The notes: generated from the letters alone by a model not told the origin. Shown: positions 1 through 11,500, counted from the first letter of the stretch. The stretch: DNA of 64,000 bases from Symsagittifera roscoffensis (GCF_963678635.1 NC_087065.1:59174754-59238753); one strand, 5' to 3'. Numbers and translations are program-made.

Positions 1-2447
1 GTTTCCAACTTTTTCAAGTCAAACTGAAATTTCACTCCGTTTGATATTTATGGCTGGTCTTTCTTTAAAGTCTACCCTAAAAACGGAGTTATTCCTGATA
101 TTAAACACAGTTAAACTATATTTTACTGCGTTTATACGCCATAAAATTACATTAAAAAATGATGTAATTGTTTTTTGATGCAAAGTTTTATTAGATTTAG
201 AAGGATAAAATTCGAATCATTGGAAGACTTTGATTTTAAAACCGCCACAAGCCGCCATTATTAAAATTATAATACCTTTTATGGATTATAGCACAACTCT
301 ATGAAAAATGGAATGTATCGAAATCAAACAACGCTATCCAGGAAAAACAATCACAAAAATCTCTCTGATACAAACGGATGGATTAGAATCCGGGAAATTC
401 ATAAATCTGAATACGTCTCTTTATTCTACTTCTGGTCTTTTTCTTTGATTTTCTTTTGATTCAATTTGTCAATAACAATAATCATCATTAGCAAGACTGA
501 CTTCAAAAACCAATCGTAATAAATAGGGTTTAGTAATTCGTGACGCTTGAAAAACAATTGTTTTATGGAAATCCAACATCCCGCCAGCGATTGAAATTGG
601 CTTACAGAAAGTTGAATTGAAAATGACTGCTTCTTTGCCTGTTTTCGAGAAGTTATTTCTCTTGCTACTTCAAATGTAAGTGTTTTTTTAAACATGATCC
701 CAAGTTTCATAAAGTAAAAGTAGCCAGTTGTTGTGCAAAAAGCACAGAATTCCCAGACTGCAAAAAATATAACAGTGAAAGATATCAAAAAAGTATCAAG
801 AAAAGATCAATTTCTTTTCCAATTTCGATTTTTGCTGAGATTTTTCATTTTTCGATAGAGATTCATAAGATAATTCAAGATTTTGAGTTTTAAAACTTGA
901 AATAGCAGCAAAAGTTTAAACTAAGAACGCGAAAAAGTTGTCCTTTTTAAAGGCTAATGGGCGCACCATCTTTTTATTTAGTTAAGTTTTTAGAGTGTTT
1001 TCTGGAAAAAAATTAAACTTTCTGTACTGTTTGAAATTTAATTTTCCAAAAATTTCCGAGAATTATTCGCCAAATGAAAAGCTAATTTCACACGTCAAAT
1101 TTTTTTAATTTTAGAATCCCAACTTTTTCAAAATAAATCAGCTCTGGCACAAAAAAAAGTCATTCAATCGTCAAAAGCGAGCGTGGGACTTGATATGGAC
1201 TGTTTCGCGGAACTACTAAGCAAAAAATAATGAATAAATCACCTTGCGTTCTATTGTCACTTTTAATAATTGCGACAAATTGTCGCTTGCGATGAATTGT
1301 CGCCGTACCGTTTTTACACCATTTTTTCTATTACACCAATTTTTTGTCCACTCTTTTGAGAATTTTATTAGACAGGAAAAAATGTGAATGGTACTTTCGT
1401 GATTACAAAACAAATATTCGGTTAATTGTGTTTCAAAAGCTCTCGAAAGTTAAAGATCAAAAGTGGTATCACATTGACACCGAATAAGTCGGAATTGTTT
1501 AATTTTCCATAAAAAACTATTTTGAGATATAACTTTTTTAACGAAAACATAATAGATTTAGACAGTGAATTTTGAGCGGTTAACGTCGGGGAACACTTTT
1601 CTTGGAACACTTTATTTTTGATCTCAGTAGTTTTTTGTACGCCAAGACAAAAAATTCAAAAACCCAGTGTCCTTTAGAAGTAATTAGTTTTGAACTTACT
1701 ATCATTCTCAAAAAAAGTATGTCCCAGGGCGGGGTTTTTGTCGCAAAACTGGGTTCCACTATATGATGTCTTACGAAGTCGAGTGATAAATCAAATTTAA
1801 GCTTCTTCAGCCATGAGTCTGATAAAAAAATTTCAAATTATTGAGAAAAACAGGTATGAATTTTCTGTGTTTTGAATAATTACTCGGGATGGCTAAAAAA
1901 GCTTTGCATCACAGAGTGGACCTATTCTTTCCGACCAGTAAAAGTGGGGAGGAACAGTGTTTTAGAGTGAGCTTAAGATTGTTTCGTTTTTTTCTCAGTG
2001 AGGTAAGAGTTGCTAGCAAAAATTATCTTCCAATGGATTGGGTGATGTATCAGTTGAAGCAATTTCGGTCGTGATTCAAAAAATTTGAAAAGTTAACAGT
2101 GGTGAAAAAATTGGTTTGAGATTTTTTAATCATCGACTAACTGCGGGCGATAAAAGTGAGCGAGAAGGCTTACAGCAGGGCAATAAACATTGAAAAAAAC
2201 TTGAAAACTTGCTTTCACTCCAATTAAATAAATTTTTGCGCAATTTCGGAAAAGCAGTTTTGTTTATTTTCACACAAAGTTTCTACATCAAAAAATTTTT
2301 AGAAAATTTTTTGTTGAGTTAATTTCCTTGTTTACTCTTCAATTTTCGAAAACATAAATGCACAAAAATTTTGCAAGATATTTATCAATTATTGATAGTA
2401 TCTGGAATGCCTAATCATTCGGATTTTTTTCGAATCTTTTCATCAAA
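1..2447. other. AT-rich non-coding stretch
   Basis: I see no coding region, RNA gene or recognisable repeat here. Short open frames on both strands have biased AT-rich composition and match no family I know. It lies downstream (in the minus-strand sense) of the Pao-like element, so a 3' LTR of that element might be expected here, but I find no second copy of the 885-bp repeat. Confidence 0.5.
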
Positions 2448-2867
2448 CTACGGTAAAAACGACAGAAGTAGGAAAACATGCTCATTTATTTTCGTTTTCT
2501 TATTGCTGTAGTCAAAATATTTTTTTTGCTTCAAGCACAACTGCCGGTTGTCCTTGCTTCGGTTTTGCAACCTTACTAGAAATAATTTCATCTGTTTGTA
2601 TTTGAAATGATTTTTCATATTTTTCTCCTCAAGTATCCACACGAGTGGTTTCTCGGGTTGCGTGCGTTTAGTCTTTTTGATGACAGTCGGAGCATACTCT
2701 TTAAGTCGACGCCTCCAGAAGCTGTAAAGTCTATCTTTCTCTCGCTTCCAGGACTTGTTGGACAGTTTACCGGTAGATACTTTGTTGAAGGCTGCTGCCG
2801 GAGCGTAGACGAATGGACGACCCATTGGGAAGTGAATGTGTGTCGTCGGTAAGGTCAATACTGACAT
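2448..2867 (-). pseudogene. Pao-like pol C-terminal tail (DUF5641-like), broken
   Basis: The translation contains HFPMGRPFVYAPAA, then a W-rich stretch with FWRRRLKEYAPTV and KPLVWILEE. These match the region after the integrase core in BEL/Pao polyproteins (DUF5641), which typically reads like a 'HFLxGR...W..R.W..EY...L......W....GD.VW..E' pattern. The GD-VW step is partly deleted and the frame then runs into unrelated AT-rich sequence. It is the most downstream recognisable coding part of the minus-strand element. Confidence 0.7.
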
Positions 2868-2936
2868 GCGTTAGCGAGGTGAGTTGAGGATTGCCTCAGT
2901 TTCGGCTACGATAGTAGCAAATAGATCTCTGGATAG

Positions 2937-3466
2937 TCAATCAGAACCAAGGTTTAGTAAGAACTGTCGTGTTATCATTAAGACGAGTCGCTCCCATGCG
3001 TCATTAAAAAAGGGTGCTGACAAAGGATATAGGCGCCATTCGACTTTGTGAATTTGTTGCGTTTCACTTTGGGTGGTTTCGTTGAAGTTAATTGGTTCTG
3101 AGCGTGGTTGCTTACTGGCGCCGACGAAGTAAGTAGTCTTGTCAAAGGTTAAAAGCTTAGTTGTGGCTTTCCTAGCAATGAATCGTTTAATTGCCGTTAT
3201 GCAGTTGTTCATAGTAAGATTTTCTGTCATTTCCAGATGAACCGCGCGAGTGGAGGGGCATGCGAAGAGTCAAAATTAGCTTTTTCAATATCTTTTCTTG
3301 TGATGTAGAATGGCCCTATGTAATCAATATCTGTAATTTTGAACGGAAATGGATCATCAAACGGATAGTCGAATTGAGTCGGCGGCAAGTCGACCATGAT
3401 TGGATGTAACCCTCTGCCTTGGAATCTTCTGCAGAGTAAGCAATTATGTCTTATCTGTCTGAGCAT
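2937..3466 (-). pseudogene. Pao-like integrase fragment
   Basis: Two adjoining minus-strand frames (3,227-3,466 and 2,937-3,230) carry integrase motifs. The first has a CLLCRRF zinc-binding end and DIDYIGPF, holding the first catalytic Asp. The second has TTYFVGA (the sequence after the second Asp) and AWERLV with the catalytic Glu. The second Asp region is mutated (DKTTYF instead of an SDNGTxF-type motif) and the two halves are in different frames, so the enzyme cannot be made. Confidence 0.75.
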
Positions 3467-4001
3467 TTTTCGGAGCCCAAAGATGACAAAGCTTTTTTGG
3501 CAGGTAGTTGCGAACGTACTCAGTGCATTGATGCGTACAGCGGCAATGAGCGCTCTCGATCATCATGCGCCCAATTGATTCCTTTGCTTTCTGCTTTCAG
3601 GTCATTGAATGCTTTGTTGCGTCCGGTAAAAGTGAGTTTCGAAATTACTATTGCGCGTGAATAACACCGTTGTTCAGAAAAGGAGAGAACTGATGTAGTT
3701 TGTCTTTGTTGTCAACTTGCTGCTTGGTTCGTAGTTGATGGTAGAAGTCAGCAAAGTTTTCTTACTGGGATGGTTGACAAAGGACAGGTTTGGCCTTTTC
3801 CAGGTCTTTCATATTAACTTGACGTTTCCCGTTTCCCTTCAAGCCATCGACAAAAACTATAACACGAGCTGTGATACGAACTAATCAAAACGAGTTTGAA
3901 AACCCGGAAGAATCGATTAGTGGCGTAGTTGGGTGGCTAACTGTTGTAGCATTACTTTATTCAATTGTGTCGTTGATGCCCCAAATAGACTCACTGTTCA
4001 G

Positions 4002-4470
4002 TTAAAATTGTGGTGAAAGAAACCAGAGCGTTGTAACGTCATTAAGTTTAACTCCACGTGTAGCGCTCTCAGCTCGGTTGAGTTTACCAGGGATGTGTTT
4101 CCATTGTTCGACTTTGGAATAAGTAAGTAGTTCGCCAACTCTGTTTAAGCAGTAAGATTTCAGTTTACCGGGCAATGCAATCCAGGAGGACAAAACAGTT
4201 CTTTTATCTGTTCAAAAGTGAGTCGAGTGGGGCTTAAATCGTTTTTTTTTCAGTAGCCAACTTGCACAGCCGTGCTCCCATAAGGGCGACTTGTAAATTA
4301 AGTAAATTCGAAATGCTCTCTTGGATCACTGCTGTCACCATTGTTCTGCCAATCAAAATATTGGCGTGCATGCCAGAGCTGCCTGCAGTTCGGAAGTAGA
4401 TACACTTAGACATTCCGTCTTGCAACATGTCGCAGAAAATATGTCGCACTAGGTGACAGTTGTGGTCCAA
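4002..4470 (-). pseudogene. Pao-like RNase H fragment
   Basis: The upper frame (4,234-4,470) contains HIFCDMLQDGMS, IYFRTAG and ALMGARLCKLA, corresponding to the 'HVFCDAS..AY......L.LQAA..G.RL' signature of Pao RNase H. The lower frame (4,002-4,193) has RVGELL, VEQWKHIPGKLN and ATRG, the 'W.H.PG..NPAD..TRG' signature. The two are separated by a frameshift. This lies between the reverse transcriptase and integrase remains, as expected. Confidence 0.75.
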
Positions 4471-4977
4471 GTAAGCGCGGCTGCCTCATAGGGGTGCTTA
4501 TTTGCCTTGTTCAACCTATTTTTCAAATATCGGAACAAATTCACTGGGCACAGGTCCATCCCAGGAATTACCAGACTTGTAGAAGAATCTAAAGTTTTAT
4601 GACAAACGGCGCTAGAATACCTAGTGGGTCCACAAAACCGTTGCTACTGTAGAGAGGACTGCTCGGAGTGTAGAGTTGTAGTATTAGTTACCTTGGTTCT
4701 TGATTGTACGAAAAACGTATCATCAGTTGTGTCCCCCTTGACGCTAGACCCGATGCGCTGTAGGATTAGTAAATTTTTCGCCTCCAGCAATGGAATAGAT
4801 GGCGTCATGAGTGTTAGATACGAACTTTGTTAGGTTGTACCCCCCCTGTCTTAGGGAAGGTTTTAGTTGCGTAGTACAGACTCTAGCCTTGTTTGTAGTG
4901 CTGAATTACTGAACAAAATCGTCAAATAAAAGCTTTTATGAAGTAGTTCAGCAATATTGGGCTTGGTTACGCAGTAA

Positions 4978-5199
4978 TTAGCAGTTTATTGCAAAAGAAA
5001 GCGCAAAGATGACAATGAATGATGACCATTTTGAACTAAAGATAAGTCGGGTGTAATGGTACTTCTTCATATCTTTTTTGGTAGGCCAAAAGAAGCAAAG
5101 CGCAATTCGATCTTCATCTTTGATAAATATTTGCATGAACATGCCTTCAGAATCTACCGATATGGCCACAGGTTTTTTCGAAATAAAAGAAGAAGGCAA
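4978..5199 (-). pseudogene. Pao-like reverse transcriptase fragment
   Basis: The frame contains VAISVDSEGMFMQIFI, equivalent to the 'aisaDIegMFlqv' block of Pao reverse transcriptase (first catalytic Asp region), followed by CFFWPT and YHYTRLIFSSKWSSF, matching 'RFLW....v..y.y...iFGa..SP'. The YxDD box expected downstream (lower coordinates, about 4.6-4.9 kb) is not preserved in any readable frame. Confidence 0.75.
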
Positions 5200-5287
5200 A
5201 ACAAGTTGTTTAACAGATTGGGTCCAGTTTCACGCTGTGAACCTTCCCGGGCTTGCTTAGATTACTCACAGGGTGATGTGGGAGGTA

Positions 5288-5614
5288 TCAAAGTAATTCC
5301 GGCTGTGGGTACTGAAAAATGACAGATTTGACGTAGTTATTTTCCAAATCAGTTGTAAGCAACTTCTCATAAAATTCCATGGTTTTAGGGTAATTTTTGA
5401 GCCATTTTTGTAATGATTGCAATTGAGCTATATCTACCGGATAGTTGTTGGAGGTTTCCACTTCGCTTTTCCAGCGTAGATTTGTTTTGTAGCGAACTCT
5501 GTCGTGCTCAATGCTTTGTTCCATAAACCTCAGTTGCCGTTTGCTTTTATCAGAAAATGTAGCATTGATATCTTCGTGGAAGCCTGTTCCTTCCATTTTC
5601 CAGATTTTTTCCAC
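5288..5614 (-). pseudogene. Pao-like pol region before reverse transcriptase
   Basis: This frame starts with IWKMEGTGF, the short 'fW..E..G' motif at the start of Pao pol. It continues with FMEQSIEHDRVRYKTNLRW (a '...y.v.LPWK' equivalent), then LQSLQKWLKN and FYEKLL, like the linker of BEL/Pao proteins leading into the reverse transcriptase. It sits between the protease and RT remains. Stops separate it from both. Confidence 0.65.
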
Positions 5615-5779
5615 TATTTAAGTGAGTGTAGCGTCATCTTGACTGCTTATGTCAAGGAAGTTAGTTGATAATCAGTTTGATCCGGAACTAGATTTCTGGT
5701 TGAGTGGGCCAGTGATCGTCCAACCTAGTAGATTTTTGAGAGCGTAATGGGTGCATGTACGACATTTTGTGATATCGCG

Positions 5780-6187
5780 CTACGCATTTTTCTTGAAAGC
5801 ATCTACGCTAAGCAAAACTTGGATTGTGTTGTTGCCTAGATCAGGAAAGTTGACATGTCGAAGGTTTTTGTAGAGTGAGCATGTTCTGTTAAGGTTGCTT
5901 GCACCTATTGCGTCAAAACTCAGAGCTTCAACTAAGTAGACTGACTGCAGAGTCAAAGTAGGCTTGGTAACCTTATTTGGTCCGATACTTAGGTGGACCA
6001 GAAAGGAAGACACTTTGTCCTTACTGAAATCACCTTGTACGCTAAACTGTAGTTGTTGACTTGGCTTACACTGAAGTGTTCCAGCTGTTTTGATGAGGAT
6101 GTATGAGCAGCTGCTGCAGTTGTTGAGTATGGCGTAGCATTCTACTTTGTGGCCGTTGTTTAAAAACGTTACTAGCTTAAATTTCAA
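5780..6187 (-). pseudogene. Pao-like aspartic protease (DUF1758-like), full-length copy
   Basis: The frame has the pattern of the DUF1758 retropepsin domain of BEL/Pao elements: VECYAILNNCSSCSYIL at the active-site turn, then a long beta-rich stretch and LGNNTIQVLLSVDAF at the end (the 'i..LiG.D' motif). The catalytic Asp expected in 'ILDNxSxxSYI' is Asn here, so it is probably inactive. Most of its sequence is repeated exactly at 8,460-8,644, where the second copy is cut off. Confidence 0.65.
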
Positions 6188-6265
6188 TTGATTTCTGATG
6201 TTACTTATATTTTCGATTGAATCTTTATTTTTGAGGACTTGGTTACTGTAATGCCGAGCTGCATG

Positions 6266-6472
6266 TTATTTGTTTTGGCTGTACGTTTGAAACAGTTTTT
6301 TGTCGATGTGTAGAATTGAATGGTTTTTCCCTCCGCAGTTGTTGATGGAACATCGCTTGGCCGATGTGCTTTCACTGAATCTGTATTGGCCTAAGCAGTT
6401 GAAGCACAGTTTATGTTGCTTCACCAGCTCTGCTTGTTGGTCTAGGAGAAGTTTTGAAAAGTCCGGACACAT
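6266..6472 (-). pseudogene. Pao-like gag zinc-knuckle region, copy A
   Basis: The translation shows KHKLCFNCLGQYRFSES followed by CSINNCGGKNHSILH. This is the paired Cys/His arrangement (LCFnCL...H....C....C....H..LLH) that ends BEL/Pao gag. An identical copy lies at 8,723-8,929. The upstream gag core is in a different frame. Confidence 0.7.
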
Positions 6473-6799
6473 TTTCCAATTTATTGGGCGTGGTTATCTC
6501 CTTGACATAAAAAGTTCTCTGGTCTTGTCGATTTATCTGAAAATCTGTCGTAGGTGCGCCCGAACATCGATGTAAAATTGTTATGTCGGCTGTCGGATTG
6601 TTGTTGCTTCGTTGGTTGTCTATTCCGTCAGGCTTGGTTTGAAGTCGATGTTTTCTTGTTCAGGTTTTCGCAAGCTTGCGTGTATTTATTTAGGTACTGC
6701 GAGTTTAGTTTAGCGTAATCTTTGAGTTTAGCGTAATCGAGATCGTGTAGCGCGCAATGTTCTTCCCGCTTCATAAAAAGAATTCCTGGGAGTTTTGAG

Positions 6800-7437
6800 C
6801 GAGCAAGTCAGTTCAGGTTACTAAAACTCAAATTGGCGGTGTAGCCATTGAGTTCGAAATTGTGGATTAGTTTCCGTAGGAAATCAGTGTTTCTGATAAA
6901 GCCCTGTGGTTTGCTTAGTTTCATTTTGTCAAATTTTTTGAGCTCCTTGATGAACGCTGCCAGCACATATTCTGGGTTAACGTATCTAAAAACTAATACA
7001 AATTTTGCCTGTTCAAACAGAGAAGAATTGGTTCCGTGGCGCTCTATTAAGTTTTTAGCATTATCAGTACATAATGACTGCCAAAAAGTAAATTTATCAA
7101 CCGGGATTTGGCGGTTGTTGTTGCCTATCGCAGTAAGAAAGAGTTCGAACCAGTGGTTCCACTACAGTGGTTTGCCGTCAAACTTTTGTAGTTTTATATC
7201 GGGTAATTTGACTCCTTTCAAACTGTACTCGATGCCAGTGGTCGGATGATTGGTATTAAGGTTGATGAATTGTCTTTGTTCATTGCCGAAAATGCTGTTG
7301 CGCTGTTGGTCGTGTGATTTTGAGTTATTCCCATGGTGATCGTTGAAGTGCTTGGCAACAAAGTTTTCAGATGTAGTAACAGGACGATTCAAAATTGAAA
7401 TTGTTAGCAGACCATTTTGGTTACTGCCAGTTGACAT
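6800..7437 (-). pseudogene. Pao-like gag core (DUF1759-like), copy A
   Basis: The upper part ends in LPDIKLQKFDGKPL, then a TAG stop, then WNHWFELFLTAIG in the same frame. Together this is the 'lP.l.lp.FdG....W..F...F' start of the DUF1759 gag domain. It continues through KFTFLQSLCTDNAKNLIE. The same TAG stop is present in copy B at the equivalent place, so it predates the duplication or is tolerated. The N-terminal part is replaced at 7,463 by a 98-bp piece copied from 6,211-6,308. Confidence 0.65.
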
Positions 7438-7462
7438 CTGGGCTTCGTGTGTTGAGTTGTCA

Positions 7463-7560
7463 TTTCGATTGAATCTTTATTTTTGAGGACTTGGTTAATG
7501 TAATGCCGAGCTGCATGTTATTTGTTTTGGCTGTACGTTTGAAACATTTTTTTGTCGATG
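7463..7560 (-). repeat. 98-bp third copy of the post-zinc-knuckle segment
   Basis: Bases 7,463-7,560 repeat 6,211-6,308 (also 8,668-8,765) almost exactly. The piece is joined to gag sequence on one side and to a short unique stretch before the 885-bp repeat on the other, a mosaic junction typical of template switching or illegitimate repair. Confidence 0.85.
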
Positions 7561-7574
7561 TTTTTTGTTGGTTG

Positions 7575-8459
7575 AGTTTAAGGATAAGTTGTTCAGTCAA
7601 CAATGTGGCTTAAGATTTTACGAGCTCGGATGGCAGCGATCGCTCAGCATTTCCGTTAAATTAAGCCTTGTGAGTTTTACTATAAGGTACGATTACATTT
7701 TTTTTGTTCAACTCAACCAACCATAGGGTTGACTCATAGTGGTTGAGTTAATAAAAATGAGAGACAGATCACGCAGTTATGAGCGCTTTGATTTATGGTT
7801 GAAGACAAAGTGGTGAAACTTTGAAAATTTTTTTGGAATTGAAATGAGTCAGAAAGTTTTGAGACTTTCAAAAATCATCGTACAAGTTTTCGTAGACGTG
7901 GCTAGTAAAACCCTTTCTAGTTGCGGATTTAAAAAAGCGTTGCGGAAATACGAGGGCTTTTGAAAATTTGAAGCACGAGTTTTGGGCTAAAAATTGGCTA
8001 TCGGGTTTTGGCTATTAGTTTTTTGTATATAGGGAAACCTTTTTTTTTGGTAACTTCTACTTTGGTACTCCGAGGTTTAACAATAAATTGATCAAATGAA
8101 CTTTAACATCTGGGGTTGTAGAATTATTTAACATGAAAAGTAGCACAAACTTATTTGCGAGAATTAACGTCAGACAAATTTATGTCATGATTACCACGAA
8201 TATTATTGTAGCTGTTCTTATAACTATTGCTTGCCGCAAGTATTACTTTTTGATGCTGATTTTTTTTCACTTTATTTATTGTTAATAAAACATCTTTTTT
8301 AAATTTTTTTTTATATTAACCACCAAAACTGTTATCATTATAAAAACAATTTTCATTTCGATTATGAAGTGGAGACTAAAAACTTGGGGTCTCTAATTTC
8401 ACCCAAAATCAAGTGCCTACAATAGCGAAGAAACAAATGATTGAAAAGTTACAGTGATG
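7575..8459. repeat. 885-bp direct repeat, inner copy (possible LTR)
   Basis: This block is repeated at 10,616-11,500 at a constant offset of 3,041 bp with small differences. It brackets the copy-B gag-protease fragment, so it may be the LTR of the minus-strand Pao-like element. I see no clear TG...CA ends or primer-binding site. It contains a short hairpin with arms AACTCAACCA/TGGTTGAGTT near 7,709-7,750. The alternative is an unrelated repeat carried along in the duplication. Confidence 0.6.
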
Positions 8460-8644
8460 AAGGAAGACACTTTGTCCTTACTGAAATCACCTTGTACGCT
8501 AAACTGTAGTTGTTGACTTGGCTTACACTGAAGTGTTCCAGCTGTTTTGATGAGGATGTATGAGCAGCTGCTGCAGTTGTTGAGTATGGCGTAGCATTCT
8601 ACTTTGTGGCCGTTGTTTAAAAACGTTACTAGCTTAAATTTCAA
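8460..8644 (-). pseudogene. Truncated Pao-like protease, copy B
   Basis: The N-terminal ~60 codons are identical to the protease at 5,780-6,187, including the mutated active-site turn AILNNCSSCSYIL. It stops abruptly at 8,460, where the sequence switches into the 885-bp repeat, removing the C-terminal half. Confidence 0.75.
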
Positions 8645-8722
8645 TTGATTTCTGATGTTACTTATATTTTCGATTGAATCTTTATTTTTGAGGACTTGGT
8701 TACTGTAATGCCGAGCTGCATG

Positions 8723-8929
8723 TTATTTGTTTTGGCTGTACGTTTGAAACAGTTTTTTGTCGATGTGTAGAATTGAATGGTTTTTCCCTCCGCAGTTGTT
8801 GATGGAACATCGCTTGGCCGATGTGCTTTCACTGAATCTGTATTGGCCTAAGCAGTTGAAGCACAGTTTATGTTGCTTCACCAGCTCTGCTTGTTGGTCT
8901 AGGAGAAGTTTTGAAAAGTCCGGACACAT
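8723..8929 (-). pseudogene. Pao-like gag zinc-knuckle region, copy B
   Basis: Same 68-residue translation as copy A at 6,266-6,472, with the two Cys/His knuckle motifs (LCFNCLGQ and CSINNCGGKNH). Confidence 0.7.
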
Positions 8930-9264
8930 TTTCCAATTTATTGGGCGTGGTTATCTCCTTGACATAAAAAGTTCTCTGGTCTTGTCGATTTATCTGAAAA
9001 TCTGTCGTAGGTGCGCCCGAACATCGATGTAAAATTGTTATGTCGGCTGTCGGATTGTTGTTGCTTCGTTGGTTGTCTATTCCGTCAGGCTTGGTTTGAA
9101 GTCGATGTTTTCATGTTCAGGTTTTTGCAAGCTTGCGTGTATTTATTTAGGTACTGCGAGTTTAGTTTAGCGTAATCTTTGAGTTTAGCGTAATCGAGAT
9201 CGTGTAGCGCGCAATGTTCTTCCCACTTCATAAAAAGAATTCCTGGGAGTTTTGAGCGAGCAAG

Positions 9265-10264
9265 TCAGTTCAGGTTACTAAAACTCAAATCGGCTGTGTA
9301 GCCATTGAGTTCGAAATTGTGGATTAGTTTCCGTAGGAAATCAGTGTTTCTGATAAAGCCCTGTGGTTTGCTTAGTTTCATTTTGTCAAATTTTTTGAGT
9401 TCCTTGATGAACGCTGCCAGCACATATTCTGGGTTAACGTATCTAAAAACGAATACAAATTTTGCCTGTTCAAACAGAGAAGAATTGGTTCCGTGGCGCT
9501 CTATTAAGTTTTTAGCATTATCAGTACATAATGACTGCAAAAAAGTAAATTTATCAACCGGGATTTGGCGTTTGTTGTTGCCTATCGCAGTAAGAAAGAG
9601 TTCGAACCAGTGGTTCCACTACAGTGGTTTGCCGTCAAACTTTTGTAGTTTTATATCGGGTAATTTGACTCCTTTCAAACTGTACTCGATGCCAGTGGTC
9701 GGATGATTGGTATTAAGGTTGATGAATTGTCTTTGTTCATTGCCGAAAATGCTGTTGCGCTGTTGGTCGTGTGATTTTGAGTTATTCCCATGGTGATCGT
9801 TGAAGTGCTTGGCAACAAACTGTTCAGATGTAGTAACAGGACGATTCATAATTGAAATTGTTAGCAGACCATTTTGGTTACTGCCAGTTGACATCTGGGC
9901 TTCGTGTGTTGAGTTGTCATTCCAATTGGAGTTTTCATTGATAATTGTTGGAGGCGAGAAATTGTATCGTAGAGGAGCGCGAAAGTTAAAAAAACCCAGC
10001 TTTGCAGTAGATGAGACTGATTTGAAATCAATTGCAGAGGTAGCGGTGACACCGTTGATTGTCTGATCTATAGCTATGTTGTTTCCCGGTAGAGGTGGGA
10101 AGCCATAGCGATGAGGAGCGTCTAAGTCGAAAGTACTCAAACCGTAGGCGGACGTGAAAGTTGAAAAAGTCAGCAGCCGTAGTACTTATGACGCTGTTGG
10201 ACAAGTTTTCAAAAGTATTTGAGATTCTTAATGGTACACTGACAGTTGTAGATGTGCCTTGCAC
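9265..10264 (-). pseudogene. Pao-like gag, copy B with longer N-terminus
   Basis: The upper frame (9,619-10,140) begins with a Pro/Asn-rich N-terminal region and ends in LKGVKLPDIKLQKFDGKPL before a TAG. The same frame then continues with WNHWF and, at 9,265-9,540, FLQSLCTDNAKNLIERHG. These are the start and first helices of the DUF1759 gag domain. A different frame at 10,028-10,264 overlaps the N-terminus and may be part of the original start. This copy retains about 340 bp more of the N-terminal gag side than copy A. Confidence 0.65.
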
Positions 10265-10615
10265 TCTGAGTGGGCTGTTTGACCTTGTGGAAATTGAACC
10301 ATTGTTTGTTAAGACTTTTTCGTACTTCCTAACAACAAATAGTAGGTTGCACTTTCGTTTTCGTAGCGTTGAAGCAGTGTCGAGGCAGTCTAGTGCTTCT
10401 TGAGTGGAAAACGCTCACAAGTTCTCTGCAAGTTTATCGAGCAGATCTAAGCAAAAGGTGACCTCCCTGGAAACTAAAATTAACGTACTCGATTTTGCTT
10501 GAGTTGGCTATTTGCCTCGTTACCTCTTCTTCAAAGTCCTCAAAAGTAGTGGCGGCGTCTCCATTGATTAAGTAGTTGTAGTAAGGTTGTCTTTGCTGGA
10601 GTCATTAAAGAAAAT

Positions 10616-11500
10616 AGTTTAAGGATAAGTTGTTCAGTCAACAATGTGGTTTAAGATTTTTTGAGCTCGGATGACAGCGATCGCTCAGCATTTCCGTAAA
10701 ATTAAGTCTTGTGAGTTTTACTATAAGGTACGATTACATTTTTTTTGTTCAACTCAACCAACCATAGGGTTGACTCATAGTGGTTGAGTTAATAAAAATG
10801 AGAGACAGATCACGCAGTTATGAGCGCTTTGATTTATGGTTGAAGGAAAAGTGGTGAAACTTTGAAAAAATTTTTGGAATTCAAATGAGTTAGAAAGTTT
10901 TGAGACTTTCAAAAATCTTCGTACAAGTTTTCGTAGACGTGGCTAGTAAAACCCTTTCTAGTTGCGGGTTAAAAAAAGCGTTGCGGAAATAAGAGGGCTT
11001 TTGAAAATTTGAAGCACGAGTTTTGGGCTAAAAATTGGCTATCGGGTTTTGGCTATTAGTTTTTTGTATATGGGGAAACCTGTTTTTTTGATAACTTCTA
11101 CTTTGGTACTCCGAGGGTTAACAATAAATTGATCAAATGAACTTTAAAATCTGGGGTTGTAGAATTATTTAACATGAAAAGTAGCACAAACTTATTTGCG
11201 AGAATTAACGTCAGACAAACTTATGTCATGATTACCACGAATAATATTGTAGCTGTTCTTATAACTATTGCTTGCCGCAAGTATTACTTTTTGATGCTGA
11301 TTTTTTTCACTTTATTTATTGTTAATAAAACATCTTTTTTAAATTTTTTTTTTATATTAACCACCAAAACTGTTATCATTATAAAAACAAATTTCATTTC
11401 GATTATGAAGTGGAGACTAAAAACTTGGGGTCTCTAATTTCACCCAAAATCAAGTGCCTACAATAGCGAAGAAACAAATGATTGAAAAGTTACAGTGATG
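10616..11500. repeat. 885-bp direct repeat, outer copy (possible LTR)
   Basis: Partner of 7,575-8,459. In the minus-strand sense it lies upstream of the gag of copy B, where a 5' LTR is expected. The edges are set by loss of similarity on both sides: AGTTTAAGG begins the low end and CAGTGATG ends the high end. Confidence 0.6.

Larger units (their letters stand above)
6003..7464 (-). repeat. Direct duplication, copy A of gag-protease block
   Basis: This 1,462-bp segment is repeated at 8,460-9,921 with a constant offset of 2,457 bp and only a handful of single-base differences that I could see, with no net indel. The junctions fall inside the protease (low side) and inside gag (high side), so the duplication is unrelated to domain borders. 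Confidence 0.9.
2430..10600 (-). mobile_element. Decayed Pao/BEL-like LTR retrotransposon with internal duplication
   Basis: Reading the minus strand from high to low coordinates gives the order gag, zinc knuckles, DUF1758-type protease, reverse transcriptase, RNase H, integrase, DUF5641-type tail. That is the order known for the Pao/BEL group. Each domain is broken by stops and frameshifts. The gag-protease portion occurs twice (8,460-10,264 and 6,003-7,464), with an 885-bp repeat between the two copies. This looks like a dead element rearranged by partial tandem duplication. Boundaries are approximate because I could not define LTR ends with certainty. Confidence 0.8.

Noticed and set aside
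11174-11437. 87-codon plus-strand open frame
   Set aside because: Lies in the 885-bp repeat and is broken in the second copy; no recognisable content.
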